Shown in pieces: positions 25,221 through 33,719 of a stretch of DNA of 52,930 bases. The notes below the pieces were generated by a model. The model searched no databases, was not told the origin of the DNA, and worked only from the letters and a program-made list of their open reading frames with translations. A program made the translations under genes and the position numbers. Source of the stretch: Deltaproteobacteria bacterium. Its GTDB lineage: Bacteria > Desulfobacterota > Desulfuromonadia > Geobacterales > DSM-12255. Each line of letters opens with the position of its first letter. Position 1 is the first letter of the stretch. Location: NCBI GenBank assembly GCA_021849045.1, contig JAJZTK010000010.1, forward strand, positions 1-52,930, in the 5' to 3' direction.

Positions 25221-26099
25221 TTACTCCCCCTTGATCCCCTTGGTGGTGGTGTAGATGAATCCCTTCACCACCGGATTCTGACTCGCCTTGATCTCGGCCG
25301 GCGTTCCCACTTCTTCGATCCGACCGCCGGATATCATGGCGATCCGGTCGGAGATATAGAGGGCAAAATTCAGGTCATGGGTGACGATGACCGTCGTGTT
25401 CCGGGTGGTTTCTTTCAGTTTCAGGATGGTATTGGCCAGTTCATCGGTATTGATCGGGTCGAGTTCGGCTGTCGGCTCGTCATACAGGATCAAGTCCGGG
25501 TTCATGGCCAGGGAACGTGCAATAGCAACCCGTTTTTTCATACCGCCGGAAAGCTCGGCGGTATGAAGCCCCTCCGTCCCTTCCAGGCCGACCAGGGTCA
25601 ATTTTTCGGCAATGATCTGGCGGATCCGCTGCTCCTTGCAGACACGTTTTTCCCGCAGCCAAAGCCCCACGTTCTCCCCGACGGTGAGCGAATTGAACAG
25701 GGCTGATGACTGAAACACCATACTGTAGCGATAGGAGGGCTGCTCGCCGTTGAGCTGACTGAAGATGGGATGCTCGTCGATATAGATTTCCCCGTTGTCC
25801 GGGGCCACCAGTTTGACGATGTGCTTGAGAAGGACGCTCTTGCCGGTCCCGGACGGACCGATAATGGAAAACGTCTCGCCGCTCTTGATCTCCAGATCGA
25901 TATCCTTCAGGACATGGTTGTCGCCAAAGGACTTGTTCAGCTTTTCGATCCGGATGGAGACTCCGCGGGTCTCGGAAAGATTGATGCAGTTGGCTTCGTC
26001 ATCGGAATTGCCGAAGATGGGACGCGTCAGGCCGTGCACAATCTTGGCGAAGAACCCCTCGCCGCTGCCGTTATGTTCTGTTTCGGGATGGTTGACCAT
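25221..26099 (-). CDS. MlaF-like ABC transporter ATPase
   Basis: A 292-residue ATP-binding subunit closest in pattern to MlaF/Ttg2A-type lipid-transport ATPases. Walker A is GPSGTGKS, the signature is LSGGMKKRVAIARSL and Walker B is LILYDEPTAELD, the last two being characteristic of the MCE/Mla branch. About 50 residues precede the usual N-terminus, an extension of unknown role (GFFAKIVHGLTRPIFGNSDDE). The ATG at 26099 has GGAG 9 bases upstream; GTG at 26114 is an alternative. No mlaE permease or mlaD gene is adjacent. Confidence 0.88.
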   Translation of the reverse strand: MVNHPETEHNGSGEGFFAKIVHGLTRPIFGNSDDEANCINLSETRGVSIRIEKLNKSFGDNHVLKDIDLEIKSGETFSIIGPSGTGKSVLLKHIVKLVAPDNGEIYIDEHPIFSQLNGEQPSYRYSMVFQSSALFNSLTVGENVGLWLREKRVCKEQRIRQIIAEKLTLVGLEGTEGLHTAELSGGMKKRVAIARSLAMNPDLILYDEPTAELDPINTDELANTILKLKETTRNTTVIVTHDLNFALYISDRIAMISGGRIEEVGTPAEIKASQNPVVKGFIYTTTKGIKGE

Positions 26100-26137
26100 G
26101 TCAAGCGACTCCACTCATTAAATCTTTCACCTTAGAT

Positions 26138-26584
26138 CTAAAACAGGTACCAGTGCCGATTGGTGAAATAGTCGTCCCGGTGTCGGTAGATGAACTGGGT
26201 CAACAGCAGGATGGCCAGGGCTGCAGCCACGTTGTTGGTCCACAATGCCTCCTGGCTGACCCGCGACCCCAGTTCCCGTTCCAGGTCTGCCATCTTGATC
26301 AGGCTCAGGTTGGCAATGGTGTTCGCCACCTGGAACAGATTGTAGCCGATCAGCAGATACCAGGTAAGACGCTGCCGTTTCGTGATCCCGAGGAACAGGT
26401 AGAGGCAGAAGATGGCATCGGTAAAGGCCAGCATCTTGGCGGGAAAACCGGTATAAATGGTGCCGAGGTACGGGTACGGGTTGCCAAAGGTGGACGCGGA
26501 GACCAGGAAGAAAAAGAGATACAGCCCGGTCAAAAGTGTCAACCCCAGAGGACGGCGTTCTTCGGTTTCATCGATCTCGGTCAT
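26138..26584 (-). CDS. Four-helix membrane protein of unknown function
   Basis: A 148-residue integral membrane protein with about four hydrophobic segments (LTLLTGLYLFFFLVSAST, KMLAFTDAIFCLYLFLGI, TWYLLIGYNLFQVANTIAN, NVAAALAILLLTQFIY) and an acidic N-terminus. I do not recognise the family. The ATG at 26584 has GGAG 6 bases upstream. It is preceded by heptamer element 2 and followed 38 bases later by the MlaF-like ATPase gene, so it might be the membrane partner of that orphan ATPase, although it lacks MlaE features. Confidence 0.7.
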   Translation of the reverse strand: MTEIDETEERRPLGLTLLTGLYLFFFLVSASTFGNPYPYLGTIYTGFPAKMLAFTDAIFCLYLFLGITKRQRLTWYLLIGYNLFQVANTIANLSLIKMADLERELGSRVSQEALWTNNVAAALAILLLTQFIYRHRDDYFTNRHWYLF

Positions 26585-26591
26585 CAATACT

Positions 26592-26660
26592 CCAAAAAAT
26601 GTTCAATGTTCAAAGTTGAGGACTACAAACATTGAACCTTGAACGTTGAACATAGAACAT
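26592..26660 (-). repeat. Heptamer mirror element 2, terminator-like
   Basis: Units ATGTTCA, ATGTTCA, AAGTTGA (26599-26619) are followed by inverted units TTGAACC, TTGAACG, TTGAACA, TAGAACA (26632-26659). On the minus strand the two arms can pair over about 19 bp with one mismatch and one G-U pair, and are followed by TTTTTT at 26598-26593 just before the ribosome site of the downstream gene. Confidence 0.8.
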
Positions 26661-26663
26661 GTT

Positions 26664-26762
26664 TCACCGTTTCTTCCGCATGTCACTGATCGCCACACAA
26701 ACAGCAATCACCACCATGACTCCGGCGATAAATATCCAATCGGCAATGCTGAACCCGAACAT
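26664..26762 (-). CDS. 32-residue single-pass membrane peptide
   Basis: A short open frame, MFGFSIADWIFIAGVM, then VVIAVCVAISDMRKKR. It has one membrane segment of about 20 residues and a positively charged tail, so the C-terminus should face the cytoplasm. GGAGA lies 9 bases upstream of the ATG. It starts 27 bases after the TPR gene stop codon on the same strand and ends just before heptamer element 2. It resembles in layout the small accessory subunits of membrane complexes. No family is recognised. Confidence 0.6.
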   Translation of the reverse strand: MFGFSIADWIFIAGVMVVIAVCVAISDMRKKR

Positions 26763-26789
26763 CGATCCGTCTCCTCGGCCATGTCCCTG

Positions 26790-27764
26790 TCAGAGCGGGA
26801 ATACCACCTTTTTTTGCAGCTCGGCCAGGGCCTTCCCGGCCTCGTCATAATCCGGCCGGAGTTCCAGGGCGTGGCGCAGATAATACTCGGCATCGCGTGG
26901 CATGGCAAGCCGGGAGTAACAGGAACCGAGTACAAAACTGAGCTCGGCCACCGGGAACTCAATGCGGAAGAGTTGATCATCCAGGATGTCACGGAGGATG
27001 GCAGCCGCCTCGTCGTACTCGTGGCGCTCATAGGCATCGAAGGCGATGCCGGCCGCCTCAAGGTAATCAACCACCGCTACCCTGGGAAACTCGCCCCCCT
27101 CCATCCTTGCCAGACGGAACTCGAGTTGTGACCGCTCTACCTCTGACAGTTGCGAAAGTATACCACGCCAGCAGGTGGCGGCATCCGCGTATTTTCCCAG
27201 ACAGTAGAGCACGTGGCCGAGCAGGTTCAACAGTTCCGCATTCCCGGGATCGAGCCGCCGGGCGGCCTGCAGGTACCGCTCCGCCTGATAGATGACCACT
27301 GTGGAATCGGTCAGTCCGGACAGACGCAGACCCCGATCGAAAAGAGCAGCCCCCACTTGGAACGGAAGATGCGGATTGTCAGGCTCCAGCAGGGCCAGGA
27401 TCCGGAGGGCGATGATCTTCCGGTCGAGATAACTCACTTCCACATCCTTCTTGTCCAGCATGATGATGTGGGTTCCCAGTTCGGCGATGATATGGGGATA
27501 CCCCTCCTTGAGGATGGAGGCGTAGCGCTCGGCAAACGGCAGATCCGGATTGGTCCTCAGGGCCTGATAGATCCCGCGGCCAACGGCATCGTACGAGGGA
27601 GCAGCCTCGGCAAGTGATGCAAAATCCTCTTCCAGGAGCGGAATCGGAATTCCGCCGTAGGGGATGCTCACGTTCCCGTCCCTGGCCACCAGGAGGGCAG
27701 TCGCCGTTGGCGTGTAGTAGCGTATTCCCCGGATGGGAAACGTTTCGTGTTTCGTGTCCGTCAT
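26790..27764 (-). CDS. TPR-repeat protein
   Basis: A 324-residue soluble protein. The C-terminal two-thirds carry tetratricopeptide-like helical hairpins, for example YLQAARRLDPGNAELLNLLGHVLYCLGKYADAATCWRGIL and AEYYLRHALELRPDYDEAGKALAELQK. The N-terminal 100 residues (IRGIRYYTPTATALLVARDG) have no recognised domain. There is no signal peptide, so a cytoplasmic scaffold or adaptor role is likely. It follows the deacetylase-like gene by 78 bases in the same direction. Confidence 0.8.
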   Translation of the reverse strand: MTDTKHETFPIRGIRYYTPTATALLVARDGNVSIPYGGIPIPLLEEDFASLAEAAPSYDAVGRGIYQALRTNPDLPFAERYASILKEGYPHIIAELGTHIIMLDKKDVEVSYLDRKIIALRILALLEPDNPHLPFQVGAALFDRGLRLSGLTDSTVVIYQAERYLQAARRLDPGNAELLNLLGHVLYCLGKYADAATCWRGILSQLSEVERSQLEFRLARMEGGEFPRVAVVDYLEAAGIAFDAYERHEYDEAAAILRDILDDQLFRIEFPVAELSFVLGSCYSRLAMPRDAEYYLRHALELRPDYDEAGKALAELQKKVVFPL

Positions 27765-27842
27765 TTCTCTCTCAGCTCCTCTTCACGATCAGGAAAGGTA
27801 TTGATGCCGGCGCTGATGCCAACCATCTTGTAAATCCCCACA

Positions 27843-28991
27843 TCACCCATAAGGGCCGATGATGACCGGAAAGATCCTTTTCCGGATCGTCGCTATGCTT
27901 TTTTCCACTGCATCCAGGGCACGATTCCGCTCATCCTCTTCGGCCCAGTGCATGGCGTCCAGGAGTGACTTGTGCGGATAGCCAAGCGACCGGATCATCG
28001 TCACGAACAGTGCCGGCAGCCGGGGCGACAGCTCCTCCCCGTTCATCACCGCCCAGGCAAGGGTCCAGGCGCGGGCCACATTCATCAGATCATAACCGCC
28101 GCCCCCCATTGCCACCCAGGGAATGCGAAGTGCCTTGAGCTTTCTCAGGATGTACCCGTAGCTGTGGGTGGTGATCTCCAACCGGGTCAACGGATCGGTG
28201 CGGAAGGTATCGGCCCCCAATTGGGTCACCAGCACGTCCGGATCAAAGGCGGCGATCAGGGGATAGGCCACCTCGTCAAAGGCCTTCATGAACAGCGCAT
28301 CGTCCACATGGGCCAGAAGCGGCACGTTCACCGAATAGCCCCGTCCGCGGCCAATGCCGATCTCGTCCTCGAAACCGGTACCGGGGAAGAAATAGATGCC
28401 GCTTTCATGGATCGAGATGGTCAGGACCCGGTCGGTGTCGTAGTACGCTTCCTGCACACCGTCGCCATGGTGGGCATCCAGATCCAGATAGGCCACGCGC
28501 AGTCCTTTGGCCAGCAGCGTATTGATGGCAATGACCGCATCGTTCAGATAGGAAAAGCCGGAAGCCCTGGCCCGGTGGGCGTGGTGCCAGCCGCCGGCCA
28601 GATTGAAGGCGGTGGCGTACCCCTCCTCAGTCACCAGCCGGGCCGCCTCAACGGTGGCAGCGGTGCTGCGTCGCGCCCAGTCGTAAAATCCCGGGAACAC
28701 GGGATTCTCGCTATCCCCAAGGCCATAGAGGAAGTCTGCCCGCGACCCGGCAGAGTCGTTGAACTCCCTCATCCGTGCCAGGTATGCCGGCGCATGGAAG
28801 GAGAGGAGCAGCTCTTCGTTGATTTCACCACCTGGATGAATCGTACTGTTCGGGAGCCGATCCAGGCCGTAGGCCGCAATCAGATCATAGGCCAGGCGAA
28901 ACCGCTGCACCTGGAAGGGATGGTTATCACCGTACGTGTATGCGCTGAACTCCGGCGAATAGATGAGGGCAGTTCTGGCCGGCACGGTCAC
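27843..28991 (-). CDS. AcuC-type histone-deacetylase-family amidohydrolase
   Basis: A 382-residue zinc deacetylase of the arginase/HDAC superfamily. The His-His dyad is in GGWHHAHRARASGFSYLND and the zinc site Asp-X-His is in DLDAHHGDGVQ. The third Asp is in LGADTFRTDPLT and the transition-state Tyr in MGGGGYDL. Close relatives (AcuC) deacetylate acetyl-CoA synthetase; others act on polyamines or polysaccharides. Translation starts near GTG 28991, only 4 bases after prsR, so it is coupled to that regulator. Confidence 0.9.
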   Translation of the reverse strand: MTVPARTALIYSPEFSAYTYGDNHPFQVQRFRLAYDLIAAYGLDRLPNSTIHPGGEINEELLLSFHAPAYLARMREFNDSAGSRADFLYGLGDSENPVFPGFYDWARRSTAATVEAARLVTEEGYATAFNLAGGWHHAHRARASGFSYLNDAVIAINTLLAKGLRVAYLDLDAHHGDGVQEAYYDTDRVLTISIHESGIYFFPGTGFEDEIGIGRGRGYSVNVPLLAHVDDALFMKAFDEVAYPLIAAFDPDVLVTQLGADTFRTDPLTRLEITTHSYGYILRKLKALRIPWVAMGGGGYDLMNVARAWTLAWAVMNGEELSPRLPALFVTMIRSLGYPHKSLLDAMHWAEEDERNRALDAVEKSIATIRKRIFPVIIGPYG

Positions 28992-28995
28992 CTCA

Positions 28996-30375
28996 TCAGT
29001 GGGAGGGAAGCATTATGCCATATTTCTTCAGAAGGTCGTAGAGAGTGGGCCGGCTCACCCCCAACTCCTCGGCAGCCTTCAGCACGTTACCTTCATTGCA
29101 CTCAAGGGCCACAGTGATCATGTTTTTTTCCAGGCGCTCCCGGGCATCACGAAGAGTCACAGCCTCGGCCGGAGACTGATCTGCAACGGCCTCTGTTTCC
29201 GGCGTGAAACCGAGATCAACCGGCTCGATGGCTCCGCCTTCACTCATGATCACGGCACGCTGGATCCGGTTGCGCATCTCGCGCACATTGCCGGGCCAGT
29301 CATACGCCTCGATCTGCTCAATGGCGGCAGCGTTGAAGCGGCGGATACGTTTCTTGTATTCGTCGCTGAAGAGGTTGAGGAAGTAATTGGCCAACAGGAG
29401 GCGATCCCCCTTCCGGTCCCTGAGCGGCAGAAGATTAATGGTGACCACCCCGACCCGGTAATACAGGTCCTCCCTGAGCTTACCCTCCCGGATCGCCCGC
29501 TCGATCTCCACGTTGGTGGCACAGACGATCCGGACGTCCACCGCGATATTCTCCCGGCCCCCGACCCGCTGGATGATGCCGTCCTGGAGAAACCGGAGCA
29601 GCTTCACCTGCAGGTTCGCCGGCAGTTCGCCCAGTTCGTCCAGAAAGAGTGTTCCCTTGTGGGCATACTGGATCTTGCCCATCACCATGGAGTGCGCGCC
29701 GGTGAAGGCCCCCTTCTCGTGACCGAAGAGCTCGGACTCCAGGAGGTTCTCCGGAATCGCCCCACAGTTGATCGGCACGAACGGGCCGCCTTTGCGAAGA
29801 CTCGTCTCGTGAATGGCCCTGGCAACCAGCTCCTTGCCGGTTCCGCTCTCACCGGTGATGAGCACCGGCACATCCGTGGTAGAGACCTTTCGGATCGAGG
29901 TAAAGACCGCCTGCATCTCCGGACACTGACCGACCATCCCCCCCATGCCGACCACCTTGGACTCCGCCGAATGGCGCAACTGGCGGTTCTGCTCCTCGAT
30001 ATTGGCAAGATGAAAGGCCCGGGCGATGATCACTTTCAACTCATCCAGAACCGGCGGTTTCGGGTAGAAGTCGTAGGCTCCGGTCTGAATGGCACGTAGC
30101 GCATTGTCTCGCTCGCTGTTGCCGGTCATGACAATGACCTTGGCTTCCGGGTTCTCGGCCAGCATCTCAGCAAGGCAGCGGAATCCTTCCTCGGAACTGT
30201 CCTCATGGGGAGGCAACCCGAGATCGAGAATGACCACCTTGGGCTGCTGTTTGCGAAACTGGACCATGCCGTCCCGGCCATCAGCGGCCAGCAGCATGGA
30301 GTAGTCGCGAGCAAGTCCCCATTTCAGCTGCTGGCGGATCTCCTCGTTATCGTCGACAATCAGAAGCTTTTCCAT
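28996..30375 (-). CDS. prsR: Sigma-54-dependent response regulator, PrsR type
   Basis: A 459-residue NtrC-type activator: receiver domain (residues 1-120, Asp in VVILDLGLPPHEDS, Lys in YPKPP), AAA+ domain with Walker A GESGTGKE and the sigma-54 contact loop GAFTGA, and a Fis-type HTH (NVLKAAEELGVSRPTLYDLLKKYGI). The extended receiver loop LPPHEDSSEEGFR is characteristic of PrsR of the PEP-CTERM/exosortase regulatory pair. It lies 104 bases after prsK, with heptamer element 3 between them. Confidence 0.92.
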   Translation of the reverse strand: MEKLLIVDDNEEIRQQLKWGLARDYSMLLAADGRDGMVQFRKQQPKVVILDLGLPPHEDSSEEGFRCLAEMLAENPEAKVIVMTGNSERDNALRAIQTGAYDFYPKPPVLDELKVIIARAFHLANIEEQNRQLRHSAESKVVGMGGMVGQCPEMQAVFTSIRKVSTTDVPVLITGESGTGKELVARAIHETSLRKGGPFVPINCGAIPENLLESELFGHEKGAFTGAHSMVMGKIQYAHKGTLFLDELGELPANLQVKLLRFLQDGIIQRVGGRENIAVDVRIVCATNVEIERAIREGKLREDLYYRVGVVTINLLPLRDRKGDRLLLANYFLNLFSDEYKKRIRRFNAAAIEQIEAYDWPGNVREMRNRIQRAVIMSEGGAIEPVDLGFTPETEAVADQSPAEAVTLRDARERLEKNMITVALECNEGNVLKAAEELGVSRPTLYDLLKKYGIMLPSH

Positions 30376-30383
30376 ATCAAATC

Positions 30384-30484
30384 CGTTACTCGTTACTCGT
30401 TACTCGTTACTCGTGACTGGTGACTTGAAAACCATGATTCGTGACTCGCGACTCGAAAATGCCTTTAACCAGTCACCAGTCACG
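30384..30484. repeat. Heptamer mirror element 3
   Basis: Four perfect CGTTACT units (30384-30411) continue as CGTGACT and GGTGACT (to 30425), with further units CGTGACT and CGCGACT at 30440-30453. The pair CGTGACTGGTGACT (30412-30425) has a perfect 14-bp inverted partner at 30471-30484, which overlaps the prsK stop codon. The tandem part forms the leader of prsR. Confidence 0.85.
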
Positions 30485-32528
30485 GCTTTTTAAGCCACAC
30501 GGTGAAAACAGTCCCCTTCCCAACCTCGCTCTGCACCTCCAGCCGCCCGCCATGGGCCTCCACGATCTGCCGCGACTGGTAGAGCCCGATGCCGAGCCCC
30601 TTCTTCTTGGTAGTGGCAAACGGCTTAAAGAGCTCCCGGCGTATGTAGTCTGCAGACATCCCGCTTCCATGATCGACGACCCTGATGTGGGGTGCTCCGA
30701 CCATTGCCACCTCGACGGCAACTGGGCTCCCGTCCGGCGAAGCCTCCAGGGCGTTGAGCAGGAGATTCAGGATGACCTTCTGCAACTCCTCGGCATCGAC
30801 CTTGACCACCAGGGGCTCGCCGGTGACGGTCACCCTGTCGGCCGGCAGGAATGCCATTGCCCGTCGGACCACGGTCAGCAGGTCTACCGGCTGCAGATTG
30901 AGCAGTTCCTTCTCCCCCAGATTCTTCAGCCGGCCGATCAGCCCCTGCATCTTGTTCACCGTGTTGTCGAGGGAGCGGAGCATATCCTGCTGGAACTCTG
31001 GATTATCGATGTAATGGCGGGCATTGTCAACCATGAGGGAGAGTCCGGCCACATGATTCTTCAGGTCGTGGATGACGAAGGTGGCGATATTGCCGATCGC
31101 CTCCATCTCCCGCGACCGGGTAAGCTGGTCGGACAACCGCTGGTTGCGCAGGGCGAACGAGGCCTGGCGGGCGATGGTCTTCATCAGATCGAAGTCCTCG
31201 TACATTACGGTCTCGCTCGGGTTGACCTGCCTGCCGAGAACGATGAACCCCTCCAACTGCTCGCCTGACAACAGAGGAACAACAAAGGAAACCCGGTATC
31301 GTTCCAGGAACGACCGGGTCTCCACAGACACCTCAAGAAAACTGTCGGTATGGCGAAACACCCATCCCCGGCCGGCGACGTAACGGACAAGAGCGTTGTC
31401 GAGTCCGAACGTATCGGACAGCGCTTCCATTTCATACACGGCCGTATTTACGTAAGTTTTCAGATCAGGATCGAGGAGATAGAGGGCGGCGGACTGAATC
31501 CCGAAGGCGTCGCAGTAGGCAGAAAGGATCACCTGTTGGAGGTCCGCCTCACTCTGGCGGCTTGCCAGCCGCTCGGTAAACTGAAGCCACTGGACCCGGT
31601 AATCGTACTTGCTCTGATAAAAGTTTTTGTGGAGAAAGACCCTGATCTCCCGACGGACCTTTCCGGAAAGGAAGAGAATCAGCAGGGCTATCCCGGTGGA
31701 GAGGATGAAGCCGATGGTCACGGAGCGCTGAAACTCTGCGCCGAAATAACGCATTCCTTCGCCAAGGAGACCGATCAGGACCAGGTAGATGCCAACGGCA
31801 ATGAGAATTACCGACTTGAATGCCACCTGTCGGGAAACACGGATTTTTACCCCTTCCCGCTGCCGCAACCTGCCATAGGACATCATCCCTACTGCCAGGA
31901 TCATAAAAAAGGAACGAATCGCGACAAAATGCATGTTTATGGTGCGAAAGAGGAGTGCCTGGCTGTAGTAAAGCGCATAAACCGCCAGGATGGTGCCGAC
32001 CCCTATGGTCTCGAATTTAATCTTCCACAGTTCAGCAGGCGTTGCATTGGCCAGGGTGGTCTCCAGATTGACCAGCGAGATGACCAGATAAACCATGATC
32101 CCGATGTAAAACGCGAAACCGACCGGCGCGAGAAACACCACCTGTTCAAAGGGAAAGTCAGGGGCGTAGAAAAAGCTGGTAAGCGGGAATAACCACGCAG
32201 CCAGGGGGAAACAGAGGGACAGGAACAGCAGCCCCCACTGTAGGCGGGATAGGTTGCGCAGCCCCCCCTGTCGGGTATGGGTTGAGCTGGCAAGCAGCCA
32301 AGTCAGGGGTAATGCTGCCTCGGCAAAGAGCGCCCAGCGTCCCCAGCCGACCCCGCTGCCGGAAAAATTCAATGACAACAGGTTGAACGCTTCCAGAACG
32401 GCTATCATGCCAAGGGCAAGAGAAAGCAAGCTGTCGGCGACAGGACTCCTACGGCTGTAAGCATTCCAGCACGCATACGTCATTGAGACAATAATTGCAG
32501 CGATGCCTGTCACTAGCGGAAAGTCCAT
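30480..32528 (-). CDS. prsK: Membrane histidine kinase, PrsK type
   Basis: A 682-residue sensor kinase. The N-terminal third contains seven or more membrane segments, then a GAF-like domain (residues about 330-450, TYVNTAVYEMEALSDTFGL ... GEQLEGFIVLGRQ). A HisKA-like box follows with phospho-His in FVIHDLKNHVAGLSLMVDNA, then HATPase_c with NLLLNALEASPDG and GLGIGLYQSRQIVEAHGG. The long multi-pass N-terminus and the H-D-L-K-N box match PrsK. Start MDFPLVTG at 32528 has no ribosome site. Confidence 0.92.
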   Translation of the reverse strand: MDFPLVTGIAAIIVSMTYACWNAYSRRSPVADSLLSLALGMIAVLEAFNLLSLNFSGSGVGWGRWALFAEAALPLTWLLASSTHTRQGGLRNLSRLQWGLLFLSLCFPLAAWLFPLTSFFYAPDFPFEQVVFLAPVGFAFYIGIMVYLVISLVNLETTLANATPAELWKIKFETIGVGTILAVYALYYSQALLFRTINMHFVAIRSFFMILAVGMMSYGRLRQREGVKIRVSRQVAFKSVILIAVGIYLVLIGLLGEGMRYFGAEFQRSVTIGFILSTGIALLILFLSGKVRREIRVFLHKNFYQSKYDYRVQWLQFTERLASRQSEADLQQVILSAYCDAFGIQSAALYLLDPDLKTYVNTAVYEMEALSDTFGLDNALVRYVAGRGWVFRHTDSFLEVSVETRSFLERYRVSFVVPLLSGEQLEGFIVLGRQVNPSETVMYEDFDLMKTIARQASFALRNQRLSDQLTRSREMEAIGNIATFVIHDLKNHVAGLSLMVDNARHYIDNPEFQQDMLRSLDNTVNKMQGLIGRLKNLGEKELLNLQPVDLLTVVRRAMAFLPADRVTVTGEPLVVKVDAEELQKVILNLLLNALEASPDGSPVAVEVAMVGAPHIRVVDHGSGMSADYIRRELFKPFATTKKKGLGIGLYQSRQIVEAHGGRLEVQSEVGKGTVFTVWLKKP

Positions 32529-32540
32529 GTTAGGATATGC

Positions 32541-32568
32541 TTTATAGTACAATTTCCGGGCAGTGCAA
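32541..32568 (-). promoter_or_regulatory. Candidate promoter of prsK
   Basis: On the minus strand TTGCAC (32568-32563), a 16-base spacer and TATAAA (32546-32541). The predicted transcript would start only about 6 bases before the prsK ATG, consistent with the missing ribosome site and a nearly leaderless message. Confidence 0.4.
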
Positions 32569-32744
32569 CCACAAAAGTGGACGTCCCCTATGACTCCCTG
32601 ATCTCCTGCATCGCCTCTCAACCCGAGGCGCTTCAACTGTCTAAAAGGCGAATGACTCTATAAAGAGGGTAGATACCAGAAGGCTCTGATGATAACCTGG
32701 TCGTTCTAAGCGCCTGGGCGACTGACGTGACCTAGAGGTAACGA

Positions 32745-33683
32745 ATGGAAGAGTTGGTCAAAATCATGCTGGCATCCGGCAAAGCCGGCCTCGATCTCGC
32801 ACTTTACGTACTGATGCCGGTGCTGGTCATCATGATGGGGATCATGAAGGTGGTCGAGGCCCGTGGGATTCTGGCTCTGGTCGCCAGGCTGCTGCGGCCA
32901 TTTCTGCGACGTTTCGGCATTCCCGGCGCCGGTGCCTTTGCCATCGTGCAGATGCTGCTGGTCAGCTTTGCCGCGCCCCTTGCCACCCTGGCGATCATGG
33001 AGAAGGACGGAACCTCGAAACGGCAGATCGCCGCCACCCTGGCCATGGTCCTGACCCTGTCCCAGGCCAACGTGGTGTTCCCCATGGTGGCCGTGGGGCT
33101 GAACCTGGGCGCTATCATGCTGACCTCCATCGTCGGAGGGCTGGCAGCGGCCGCGCTGACCTACTACCTGTTTGCCCGGTCGGCCGACGACGCCAGCCCC
33201 CCTGAAGCCGGCATCGTTCCCGATCCGGAAAAATGCCGCCGGACCACGACCCTCAACCTCTTGATCGTCGGCGGCCAGGAAGCGATCCAGGTCATCCTCG
33301 GCACGATCCCGATTCTGATCCTGGCCATCTTCCTGGTGAACATCCTGAAGGCCACCGGCGCCATCGCCCTGCTGGAGACCCTGCTGACCCCCCTGTTCCG
33401 CCTGATCGGCTTTCCGCCCGTTGCCGTGCTGCCGCTGGCCACCAAATACCTGGCCGGCGGCACCGCCATGATGGGGGTCACCCTCAACCTGCTGAAGGAG
33501 GGGGCCATCACCACCCGGGAGTTGAACCGGATGGCGGGATTCATCACCAATCCGTGCGACCTGGTCGGGGTAGCCGTGCTGATCTCGGCCGGCAATCGCT
33601 GCGCCTCCGTGGTCCGCCCGGCACTCGCCGGCGCCGTGGCAGGGATACTGATTCGCGGCGTGCTGCATCTGTTGATGTTCTGA
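32745..33683 (+). CDS. Nucleoside-recognition (Gate) domain membrane protein
   Basis: A 312-residue integral membrane protein with two copies of the nucleoside-recognition/Gate fold. The first half includes LDLALYVLMPVLVIMMGIMKVVEARGIL and the second includes AIQVILGTIPILILAIFLVNILKATGAIALLETLL. About eight membrane segments are seen. Relatives are SpoVs-maturation A/B-like and YjiH-like proteins of uncertain transport function. AGAGGTAACG precedes the ATG. It diverges from prsK and is followed after 36 bases by a nitroreductase gene. Confidence 0.82.
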   Translation: MEELVKIMLASGKAGLDLALYVLMPVLVIMMGIMKVVEARGILALVARLLRPFLRRFGIPGAGAFAIVQMLLVSFAAPLATLAIMEKDGTSKRQIAATLAMVLTLSQANVVFPMVAVGLNLGAIMLTSIVGGLAAAALTYYLFARSADDASPPEAGIVPDPEKCRRTTTLNLLIVGGQEAIQVILGTIPILILAIFLVNILKATGAIALLETLLTPLFRLIGFPPVAVLPLATKYLAGGTAMMGVTLNLLKEGAITTRELNRMAGFITNPCDLVGVAVLISAGNRCASVVRPALAGAVAGILIRGVLHLLMF

Positions 33684-33719
33684 GACATTGTGAAGATAAT
33701 TCTATCGCGAGGTATGGGC

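Noticed and set aside
25152-30484. Short repeats as possible CRISPR arrays
   Set aside because: Units are 7 bases without unique spacers of constant length, and no cas gene is present.
32529-32744. Riboswitch upstream of the nucleoside-gate gene
   Set aside because: No purine, cyclic-di-GMP or cobalamin riboswitch core could be recognised; only a short GCGCCTGGGCG hairpin.
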